Below are positions 1 to 5,455 of a stretch of DNA of 5,455 nucleotides, piece after piece. The notes beneath the pieces are model-generated. The model was not told where the DNA came from and searched no databases. It saw nothing but the letters and a program-made list of their open reading frames with translations. The stretch is from the NCBI GenBank assembly GCA_021779875.1, contig JAJXZV010000224.1, positions 1 to 5,455 on the forward strand, in the 5' to 3' direction. Position 1 is the stretch's first letter. Each line of letters begins with the position of its first letter. Source of the stretch: Pseudomonadota bacterium. GTDB taxonomy: Bacteria; Pseudomonadota; Gammaproteobacteria; Steroidobacterales; Steroidobacteraceae. The position numbers and the translations under genes were made by a program.

Positions 1-1610
1 TCGATGCCGCCGCGCTCGTTGAGCCACTGCGTGTAGACGATGCGTCCGGGCGGCACGTCCACGTCGTTCGCGCAGACCCGGTTCAGCACGCCGAGCGCGT
101 CGGCGCCCTCGAGACGGAATTTCGCGAACGAAGACTGGTCGAACAGCCCCACCGCCTCGCGCACCGCGCGGTGCTCGCGGGCGCTGTGCTCGAACCAGTT
201 CTGCCGGCCATACGAGTACTCGTAGCGCGGCTCGACCCCGGGCGGCGCGTACCAGTTGGGGCGCTCCCAGCCGAAGGCCTCGCCGAAGCAGGCGCCCGCG
301 GCCGCCAACCGGTCGTGGATGGCGGATTTGCGCGCCCCGCGCGCGCTCTCGAACTGCCTGAACGGCCAGTGCATCGCGTACAGCAGCCCCAGGCTCTCGC
401 TGACCCGCGCGCGCAGGTATCTGCGGTTGCCCTGGAAGGGAAGGTTGCGGCGCACGTCCACCTCCCACAGGTCCATGGGCGGGTGGCCGTCGCGGATCCA
501 CTCGGCGATCACCTTGCCGATGCCGCCCGCGGATTGCAGGCCGATCGAGTTCAGGCCCGCGGCCACGAAGCAGCCGTCGAGCTCGGGTGCGGCGCCGAGA
601 TGGTAGCGCACGTCCGGCGTGAAGCTCTCGGGGCCGCAGAAGAATTTCTGGATGCCCGCCTGCTCGAGCGCCGGGATGCGGCGCATGGCGCCGAGCAGCA
701 TGGGTTCGAAGTGCGCGAAATCCCCCGCGATCTCGCCGAAGCAGAAGTCCGGCGCGATGCCCTCGACACCCCAGGGCCGCGCTCTCGGCTCGAAGGCGCC
801 GACCAGCAGGCGGCCGGCGTCGTACTTGAAGTAGCTGCAGTGATCGTAGTCGCGCAGCACCGGCAGGTCGGGCGTGAGACCGGGCACGTCCTTGAACAGC
901 ACGTAATAGTGCTCGCACGCCTGCAGGGGCACCGTGACGCCGGCGAGCGCGGCCAGATCGCGCGTCCACATGCCGGCGCACAGCACCACGACGTCCGCCT
1001 CGATGGCGCCGTGGGGCGTCTCGACGCCGGTCACGCGCCGGCCGTCGCGCAGGATGGCGGTGACGGGCACGTCCTGGTGGATGCGGGCGCCGCGACTGCG
1101 GGCGCCTTTCGCGAGCGCCTGGGTGACGTCCACGGCGTTCGCATAGCCGTCGCTCGGGATGTGGATGCCGCCGACCACGTCGTCGAGACTGGCGAGCGGG
1201 TGGAGCGCGGCGATGCGGTCCCGGTCGATCACGCGCACCTCGAGGCCGAACACCTTGGCCATGGAGGCGCTGCGCGCCAGCTCCTCCATGCGCGCCGCCG
1301 TGGTCGCGAGCGAGACGGAGCCGCATTGCCGGTAGCCCGTGGCCTGACCGGTCTCGGCCTCGAGGCCGCGGTACAGGTCGCTCGTGTAGCGGGCGAGGCG
1401 GGTCATGTTGATGGTTTGGCGCAGCTGGCCGACCAATCCGGCCGCGTGCCACGTGGTGCCGCTGGTGAGCTGCTTGCGCTCGAGCAGCAGCACGTCGGTC
1501 GTGCCGGACCGGGTGAGGTGATAGGCGATGGAGCAGCCGATCACCCCGCCGCCCACGATCACGATTCGCGCGCGGCGCGGCAGGTTCGGCGCGCTGTGCT
1601 CGGCGGCCAC
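1..1610 (-). CDS. FAD-dependent amine dehydrogenase–GcvT fusion, sarcosine dehydrogenase/PDPR-like (3' end outside window)
   Basis: Likely oxidises an N-methylated amine or amino acid and passes the one-carbon unit to folate. 536 residues are visible in one uninterrupted frame and the frame is still open at the window edge; relatives have about 800-900 residues, so roughly a third is missing. Order: Rossmann FAD motif V-G-G-G-V-I-G (19-25), acidic ribose ligand E44, T-W-H-A-A-G (53-58) with H55 at the covalent-FAD position, DAO fold to about 375, central linker domain about 380-430, then the start of the GcvT-like half with F-G-W-E-R-P-N-W-Y (446-454), D491 and N-D-V-D-V-P-P-G (515-522). The segments C-E-H-Y-Y (232-236) and G-P-E-S-F-T-P-D (326-333) recall mammalian PDPR and SARDH from memory. 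PDPR lacks the flavinylation His, whereas this protein has it. The start is GTG at 1610, one base after the stop of the upstream dehydrogenase, which implies cotranscription and probably translational coupling; no strong Shine-Dalgarno is visible. Family is secure; substrate is inference. Confidence 0.9.
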   Translation of the reverse strand, partial: MAAEHSAPNLPRRARIVIVGGGVIGCSIAYHLTRSGTTDVLLLERKQLTSGTTWHAAGLVGQLRQTINMTRLARYTSDLYRGLEAETGQATGYRQCGSVSLATTAARMEELARSASMAKVFGLEVRVIDRDRIAALHPLASLDDVVGGIHIPSDGYANAVDVTQALAKGARSRGARIHQDVPVTAILRDGRRVTGVETPHGAIEADVVVLCAGMWTRDLAALAGVTVPLQACEHYYVLFKDVPGLTPDLPVLRDYDHCSYFKYDAGRLLVGAFEPRARPWGVEGIAPDFCFGEIAGDFAHFEPMLLGAMRRIPALEQAGIQKFFCGPESFTPDVRYHLGAAPELDGCFVAAGLNSIGLQSAGGIGKVIAEWIRDGHPPMDLWEVDVRRNLPFQGNRRYLRARVSESLGLLYAMHWPFRQFESARGARKSAIHDRLAAAGACFGEAFGWERPNWYAPPGVEPRYEYSYGRQNWFEHSAREHRAVREAVGLFDQSSFAKFRLEGADALGVLNRVCANDVDVPPGRIVYTQWLNERGGI

Positions 1611-1611
1611 G

Positions 1612-4029
1612 TCAGGCCCGCAGCCGCGTGTTGTCGGGGTCGAAGGGCGGCCGCGCGAGCACGGTCGCGCGCCGGCGTTCGCCCTGGATCAGCAGGTCGA
1701 AGCCGCGGCCCGGGGCGGCGAATCCCGGCTCGACGCACGCGAACGCGAGGCTCCGGCCCACCCGGTGTCCGTAGCCGCCCGAGGTCACGACGCCGATGCA
1801 GCGCGCACCGTCGAACGCCGGCTCGCCGCCGCGCGCATCGGCGTCGGCGGCCGCCACGTCGACCTGCACGGTGGCGAACGGCCGCGGCGCGCGCCCGAGC
1901 GTCGCGGCCCGCCCCACGAAGTCGGCCTTGTCGAAATCGATGAACCGCCGCATGTCCGCCTCCACCATGTCGAGTTCGTTGGTGAGCTCCGTGCCCCACG
2001 CCTTGTAGCCCTTCTCGAGGCGCATGCCGTCGACCGCGTACAAGCCGTAGTTCGCGACCCCCAGGGACGCGCCTTCGGACCAGAGCGCCTCGTACAGCGC
2101 CGGCAGCGAGTCGAGCGGCGCGTGCAGCTCCCAGCCGAGCTCGCCCACGTAGCTTACGCGCAGCGCGCGCACGCGCCGGCCGGCCACCTCGATCTCGCGG
2201 GCCGTGAGCCACGGGAAGGCGGCGTTGCCCAGGTCCGCGTCGCTCAGACGTCCCAGCAGCTCGCGCGAACGGGGGCCGCTGACCACCAGCACGCCGCGCT
2301 CCTCGGTGACGTCCTCGATCCGCGGGCCCGCGCCCGCGGGCAGCCGCTCGCGCAGCAGATCCAGATCGCGCAATTGCGCGGCGGCGGCGGACAGCGCGTA
2401 GAAGCGGTCCGCGGCCAGCTTGGTCACGGTCATCTCGCCGAGGATCCGGCCGTTGCGGGAGAGCAGGTGCACGAGGGCGATGCCGCCGATCCGGCGAGGC
2501 ATGCGGTTGGCGCAGGCGTGCTCGAGGAACGCCTCGGCACCCGGGCCCGCGATCTCGAACTTCGAGAAGCCGGTCAGATCGAGCAGGCCGACCCGCTCGT
2601 GCACGGCGGCCACCTCGGCGCGCACCGCGTCGAAGGCGTTGTTGCGCCGGTAGGAATAGGCCTCCTCCCGGCCGTCCGGGGAGAACCACTTCGGGCGCTC
2701 CCAGCCGTGGGTCTCGCCGTACTGCGCGCCGGCGCCGAGCAGCCGCGCGTACAGCGGGCTCGTGCGGCGCGGGCGGCCCGCGGCGTGCTCCTCGCCCGGC
2801 CGGCGGGTGACGAAGGTCAGGCGGTAGTCCAGGAACACCTTCTCGCGGGCGTAGGACTCGTCGGCATGGCGGCCGAACCGGCGGGGATCGAACTCCGCCA
2901 TGTTGATCTCCGCATCACCGTGCACCATCCACTGCGCGAGGTACTTGCCGCAGCCGGCGCCCTGCGCAATGCCGAAGGAGGTGCCGCAGCACATCCAGAA
3001 ATTGCGCAGCCCCGCCGCCGGTCCGAGCAGCGGCGCGCCGTCCGGGGTGTGCGGGATCGCGCCGTTGATGATCCGCCGGATGCCGGCGTCGGCGAAGACC
3101 GGCATGCGCTCCATGGCGCGCTCGAGCCAGGGCGCGATGCGCTCGAGATCGTCGGCGAACAGCTCGTTGCTCGACTCCCAGTCGGGGTGGCCGCGCGGCG
3201 CCCAGGCCTCGGTGAGGCCGGTGTCCTCGTAGACCCCGATCAAGCCGGACTTCTGCTCCTGGCGGAAATAGCCGCGCACGTACGGATCGCGCATCACCGG
3301 GATCTCGGTGTCGCGCTCCAGGAATTCGCGGATGGGATGGGTGACGACGTAGTGATGCTGCATGTTGACGATGGGCGCATCGGCGCCCGCCATGCGCGCG
3401 ACCTGGCGTGCGTGGCAGCCGGCGGCGTTGACCACCATCTCGGCCGTCACGCGGCCCTTCTCGGTGATCACCTGCCACTCGCCGCCCGGGCGCGGCCGGA
3501 TCTCGAGCACGCGCTCGTGACGCGCCACCCGGCACCCGAGGTCGCGCGCGCCCTTCGCGAGCGCGTGACACAGTCCCGAAGGGTCGGCGTGGCCGTCGTC
3601 GGTGGTATGCGCCGCCGCGATCACGCCGGTGGTGTCGAGAAACGGGTTCAGGCGCCTGATCTCGTCCAGGCCCACGATCTCCATGCCGAAGCCGATGCTC
3701 CGGGAATAGCCCTGCACCTGCCGCAGCCAGGCGAGCTCGTGCTCGTTGGTGGCGAGCCGCAGGCCGCCGCAGGCATGCCAGCTCACGTATTGGCCGGTGA
3801 GTTCCTGCAGCCGCGGGTACAGGCGGTTCCCGTAGGCGTGAATCTTCGCCAGGTTGTAGCTGCCGGTGATGCTCGGGCACTGGCCGGCCGCGTGCCAGGT
3901 CGAACCCGAGGTGAGCTCGTTCTTCTCGATGAGCAGCGCATCGGTGCAGCCCTCGAGCGCGAGGTGGTACAGGAGGCTCGCGCCCATCATGCCGCCGCCG
4001 ATCACGACGACCCGTGCCGAAAGATCCAT
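1612..4029 (-). CDS. Dimethylglycine dehydrogenase-like FAD oxidoreductase–GcvT fusion protein
   Basis: Predicted cytoplasmic flavoenzyme that demethylates an N-methyl amine such as dimethylglycine, using covalent FAD and passing the formaldehyde-level carbon to tetrahydrofolate. The 805 residues compare with about 830-870 for DMGDH (mitochondrial forms carry a transit peptide). Visible order: G-G-G-M-M-G (11-16), E35, S-T-W-H-A-A-G (43-49) with H46 as the flavinylation His, N-A-A-G (201-204), Q-H-H-Y-V-V-T (224-230; Q-H-Q-Y-V-V-T in human DMGDH, from memory), FAD domain end about 370, linker domain about 371-425, then the GcvT half from about 428: H-G-W-E-R-P-K-W-F (441-449), D484, S-Y-V-G-E-L-G-W-E (626-634; folate-site segment), R-L-E-K-G-Y-K-A-W-G (670-679), and a C-terminal barrel about 700-795. 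ATG at 4029 is preferred because the Rossmann strand begins five residues later; the only other in-frame start upstream is TTG at 4092, which would add 21 unrelated residues. It is the first gene of a minus-strand operon, divergent from a LysR gene. The exact substrate is not determinable. Confidence 0.93.
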   Translation of the reverse strand: MDLSARVVVIGGGMMGASLLYHLALEGCTDALLIEKNELTSGSTWHAAGQCPSITGSYNLAKIHAYGNRLYPRLQELTGQYVSWHACGGLRLATNEHELAWLRQVQGYSRSIGFGMEIVGLDEIRRLNPFLDTTGVIAAAHTTDDGHADPSGLCHALAKGARDLGCRVARHERVLEIRPRPGGEWQVITEKGRVTAEMVVNAAGCHARQVARMAGADAPIVNMQHHYVVTHPIREFLERDTEIPVMRDPYVRGYFRQEQKSGLIGVYEDTGLTEAWAPRGHPDWESSNELFADDLERIAPWLERAMERMPVFADAGIRRIINGAIPHTPDGAPLLGPAAGLRNFWMCCGTSFGIAQGAGCGKYLAQWMVHGDAEINMAEFDPRRFGRHADESYAREKVFLDYRLTFVTRRPGEEHAAGRPRRTSPLYARLLGAGAQYGETHGWERPKWFSPDGREEAYSYRRNNAFDAVRAEVAAVHERVGLLDLTGFSKFEIAGPGAEAFLEHACANRMPRRIGGIALVHLLSRNGRILGEMTVTKLAADRFYALSAAAAQLRDLDLLRERLPAGAGPRIEDVTEERGVLVVSGPRSRELLGRLSDADLGNAAFPWLTAREIEVAGRRVRALRVSYVGELGWELHAPLDSLPALYEALWSEGASLGVANYGLYAVDGMRLEKGYKAWGTELTNELDMVEADMRRFIDFDKADFVGRAATLGRAPRPFATVQVDVAAADADARGGEPAFDGARCIGVVTSGGYGHRVGRSLAFACVEPGFAAPGRGFDLLIQGERRRATVLARPPFDPDNTRLRA

Positions 4030-4046
4030 AGGGCATGAATAATTGA

Positions 4047-4051
4047 TCCTT
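4047..4051 (-). promoter_or_regulatory. AAGGA ribosome-site candidate upstream of the DMGDH-like gene
   Basis: On the minus strand AAGGA lies 17 bases before the chosen ATG (4029), longer than usual spacing, but 10 bases before an out-of-frame ATG at 4036. It is the only purine-rich Shine-Dalgarno-like stretch near the start, so initiation at 4029 may be weak or assisted. It also overlaps the candidate LysR operator. Confidence 0.35.
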
Positions 4052-4064
4052 GTGCACTGAACAA
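4050..4064. promoter_or_regulatory. Candidate LysR-family operator (T-N11-A dyad)
   Basis: The sequence TTGTGCACTGAACAA has inverted arms TTGT and ACAA separated by seven bases, with T4051 and A4063 exactly 11 bases apart, as in the generic LysR box. It lies between a LysR gene and its divergent neighbour, where such sites are expected. T-N11-A alone is a weak pattern; the four-base symmetric arms and the location add support. The site overlaps the AAGGA ribosome-site candidate of the dehydrogenase gene and sits just upstream of the regulator's possible -10. Binding there might repress either side, or it may be one half of a longer operator. Confidence 0.4.
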
Positions 4065-4074
4065 CCCAGGATTT

Positions 4075-4083
4075 TGCTATCTT
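4075..4083 (+). promoter_or_regulatory. Possible extended -10 promoter element for the LysR gene
   Basis: TGCTATCTT fits the extended -10 pattern TG-N-TATAAT with four of six matches in the hexamer (TATCTT, 4078-4083). It would start transcription near 4090, leaving about a 40-base leader before ATG 4131. No good -35 lies at 16-18 bases, which an extended -10 can tolerate. The overall match is modest. Confidence 0.25.
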
Positions 4084-4130
4084 TGGCCGCAATATTTTGA
4101 GGCTTCGGTGAAATCCCGGGTGGCAAGGGC

Positions 4131-5033
4131 ATGAGCAAGATCCGGCCGGTAGTGGGCCTGCCCCGCTTGACGTGGCTGCGCGCGTTCGAGGCGGCAGCGC
4201 GCACCTCGAGCTTCGCGGCGGCGGCGGCGGAGCTCAGCCTCACCTCGGGGGCGGTCAGCTACCAGATCCGCGCGCTGGAGGCGCATCTCGGCTTCGCGCT
4301 GTTCGAGCGGTTGGCGCGCGGCGTGCAGCTCACGTCGATGGGCGTGGCCTACCTGCCGCCGGTGCGCAAGGCGTTCGAGGATCTGGCGGATTCGACGGTC
4401 GGACTGTTCGGCGGGTCGGAGCGCACGCACATCCGCGTGCACGCGCCGGTCTCGCTGGCGGCGCTCTGGCTCGCGCCGCGCCTGCCCGCCTTTCGGGCCG
4501 CGCACGCGAACGTGGCGGTGCGCCTGTCCTCGGTGATCTGGGACCACGCCGCCCCGGACCCGGCCACCGACCTCGAGGTCCGCTACGGCGGGGGCAGCTG
4601 GCGCGGCTATCGGGCCGAGCCGCTGTTCGGGCAGCCCATCGTCGCGGCCTGCAGTCCGCGGCTGCTGCGGGCGGCCGCCTCGCCGGCCGCCGCCCGCGAC
4701 CTGCTGGCGCGGCGCCCCCTGCCCATCATGGGCTACGAGAAGCATTGGTTTGCGGCGCGCGAGGCGCTGGGTCTCGACGCGGCCTCGCCCTCGGACGGGC
4801 TGACGGTGGACACCACGATCGCGGCGCTGGAACTGGCCGCCGCCGGCGCCGGCTGCGTGCTCACGCACCGGCTGTTCCTGGAGCCGTATGTCGCCAGCGG
4901 GCGGCTGGTGTCGATGCTCGATCAGGAGTTTCCCGACCAGCAATTGTATTACCTGGTGACGCCGGAGCGTCCGCAGCGCATGCGCCGCGAGGTGGGACTG
5001 TTCCGCGACTGGCTGTTGTCGATCGCCGCGTAG
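4131..5033 (+). CDS. LysR-type transcriptional regulator, GcvA-like branch
   Basis: DNA-binding regulator of 300 residues, the normal LysR length. The winged helix-turn-helix spans about residues 12-71: L-R-A-F-E-A-A-A-R (16-24) precedes the HTH helices, with the recognition helix around T-S-G-A-V-S-Y-Q-I-R-A-L-E (38-50). The effector-binding domain covers about 98-295. The D-L-E-V-R-Y-G-G-G-S-W (147-157) and Y-Y-L-V-T-P-E-R-P (273-281) segments align by eye with E. coli GcvA (D-V-A-I-F-Y-G-R-G-N-W and F-Y-L-V). ATG at 4131 is the only usable start, because an in-frame TGA lies at 4098-4100. A purine-rich G-G-T-G-G-C-A-A-G-G stretch (4119-4128) sits just upstream as a weak ribosome site. The first HTH helix is unusually alanine-rich, A29-A33 being encoded by five consecutive GCG codons. 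Divergent placement beside the dehydrogenase operon argues that it controls that operon. Family is secure; effector and target are inference, and it need not be the orthologue of GcvA. Confidence 0.94.
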   Translation: MSKIRPVVGLPRLTWLRAFEAAARTSSFAAAAAELSLTSGAVSYQIRALEAHLGFALFERLARGVQLTSMGVAYLPPVRKAFEDLADSTVGLFGGSERTHIRVHAPVSLAALWLAPRLPAFRAAHANVAVRLSSVIWDHAAPDPATDLEVRYGGGSWRGYRAEPLFGQPIVAACSPRLLRAAASPAAARDLLARRPLPIMGYEKHWFAAREALGLDAASPSDGLTVDTTIAALELAAAGAGCVLTHRLFLEPYVASGRLVSMLDQEFPDQQLYYLVTPERPQRMRREVGLFRDWLLSIAA

Positions 5034-5050
5034 CGCGGCCGGGGGATTCG

Positions 5051-5455
5051 ATGCCGTTCACCATTTCGCACGTCGCCGCCGTACTGCCGCTCACGCACGC
5101 GCTGGCGCGTCGCCGGCTGCTGTCGGCGGCGATCATCGGCAGCATGGCGCCGGATTTCGGATTCTTCCTGCCCTGGCGGCCGGCGCGCTTCGAGACGCAC
5201 GGCGCGCTCGCGCTGCTGACCTTTTGCCTGCCGATGGGCCTGGCCGCCTTCTGGCTGTTCCAGCGCCTGATGAAGAGACCGATGGTGGAATTGCTGCCGG
5301 ATGCGGCATATCGGCGCTACCGACCCTGGGCGGAGCCCGCCGACATCGCGAGCGCGGTACAGTGGCTGGTCGCCGCCGGCGGGATCCTCGCGGGCGCGTT
5401 CACGCATCTGGTCTGGGATGCCTTCACGCACGAGGGGGCGCGCGGCGGGCGCATG
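5051..5455 (+). CDS. DUF4184-type membrane protein (3' end outside window)
   Basis: The first 135 residues of a protein still open at the window edge. The N-terminus M-P-F-T-I-S-H-V-A-A-V-L-P-L (1-14), G-S-M-A-P-D-F (30-36), T-H (49-50) and G-A-F-T-H-L-V-W-D-A-F-T-H (115-127) match my memory of the DUF4184 family, a group of uncharacterised bacterial membrane proteins. Repeated His/Asp positions (H7, D35, H50, H119, D123, H127) resemble those of membrane-bound metal-dependent hydrolases (YdjM/DUF457-like), so metal binding is possible but unproven. Hydrophobic stretches at about 22-41, 51-71 and 101-121 look membrane-associated. ATG at 5051 follows a G-G-G-G-G-A run (5041-5046) at usable ribosome-site spacing, and the family consensus starts at this Met. 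It begins 17 bases after the LysR stop with no terminator between, so it may be cotranscribed. No functional link to amine demethylation is evident. Confidence 0.85.
   Translation, partial: MPFTISHVAAVLPLTHALARRRLLSAAIIGSMAPDFGFFLPWRPARFETHGALALLTFCLPMGLAAFWLFQRLMKRPMVELLPDAAYRRYRPWAEPADIASAVQWLVAAGGILAGAFTHLVWDAFTHEGARGGRM

Larger units (their letters stand above)
4030..4130. promoter_or_regulatory. Divergent promoter region between the dehydrogenase operon and the LysR gene
   Basis: The 101 bases between the two divergent start codons are the only non-coding stretch of any size and are visibly AT-richer than the flanking genes, with runs such as AATAATTGATC and AATATTTTGA. They hold a LysR-type dyad, a possible extended -10 for the regulator and a weak Shine-Dalgarno for the dehydrogenase. 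A, T, T, T, T, G occurs twice as a direct repeat (4071-4076 and 4094-4099, 23 bases apart, about two helical turns). I could not find a convincing sigma70 -35/-10 pair for the minus-strand operon, which would suit an activator-dependent promoter. Confidence 0.75.

Noticed and set aside
171..1943. 590-codon open frame on the plus strand
   Set aside because: It spans antisense across two real minus-strand genes and their junction, ends in an Arg/Ala-rich low-complexity tail, and shows no family motif.
1528..4038. 836-codon open frame on the plus strand, antisense to the DMGDH-like gene
   Set aside because: It is a GC-rich shadow: the product is dominated by R, A, G, H and V with no recognisable domain, while the minus strand encodes an unmistakable flavoenzyme end to end.
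4030..4092. N-terminal extension of the DMGDH-like gene to TTG at 4092
   Set aside because: It would add 21 residues unlike the family N-terminus and consume most of the promoter region; ATG 4029 places the Rossmann strand where expected.
4215..4229. (GCG)5 triplet run in the LysR HTH
   Set aside because: Short and in frame, encoding A29-A33 in a helix where alanines are tolerated; ordinary in a GC-rich gene and not evidence of a phase-variable repeat.
2915..4243. 442-codon minus-strand frame that uses ATG 4036 internally
   Set aside because: It is a shifted reading of the DMGDH-like gene, Arg/Pro-rich with no coherent fold; it only matters as a competing start.
4077..4943. 288-codon minus-strand frame opposite the LysR gene
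   Set aside because: Composition is Arg/Gln/Gly-rich with no domain; the plus strand carries a clear LysR protein over the same span.
4131..5033. Naming the regulator gcvA
   Set aside because: Similarity to GcvA is at branch level only; many GcvA-like LysR paralogues control unrelated local operons, so the symbol was withheld.
5034..5050. Terminator between the LysR and DUF4184 genes
   Set aside because: The 17-base gap holds a GC-rich stretch but no hairpin followed by a T run.

Overview
This window comes from a strongly GC-rich bacterial genome with G/C-ending codons in every gene. The gene families (DMGDH/SARDH-type dehydrogenases and a GcvA-like LysR regulator) fit a proteobacterium, but nothing fixes the genus. 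The window is almost entirely coding. The only real gap is a 101-base, visibly AT-richer divergent promoter region at 4030-4130.

Left part, minus strand: two consecutive genes encode large flavoenzymes of the dimethylglycine/sarcosine dehydrogenase architecture, an N-terminal FAD-dependent amine oxidase fused to a C-terminal GcvT-like folate-binding half. The promoter-proximal gene (1612-4029, 805 aa) is complete and most resembles dimethylglycine dehydrogenase (DMGDH). The second gene (1610 down to the window edge) begins one base after the stop of the first and runs off the window after 536 residues. It reads as a sarcosine dehydrogenase / PDH-phosphatase-regulatory-subunit (PDPR) type paralogue. 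Both keep the T-W-H-A-A-G motif whose His carries covalent FAD in DMGDH, so both look catalytically competent. The likely chemistry is oxidative N-demethylation of a methylated amine, with the one-carbon unit passed to tetrahydrofolate. The actual substrates cannot be read from the sequence.

Right part, plus strand: a LysR-type regulator of the GcvA-like branch (4131-5033) is divergent from the dehydrogenases. After a 17-base gap comes the start of a DUF4184-type membrane protein (5051 to the window end, truncated). The divergent region holds a LysR-style T-N11-A dyad (TTGT-N7-ACAA, 4050-4064). It overlaps the translation-initiation region of the dehydrogenase operon and lies just upstream of a possible extended -10 for the regulator.

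Together this reads as a substrate-responsive catabolic locus: a local GcvA-like regulator controlling a two-enzyme N-demethylation operon that would yield glycine or a related amine plus C1-folate. The DUF4184 gene has no obvious link to that pathway. I see no mobile element, CRISPR array, RNA gene or convincing terminator.
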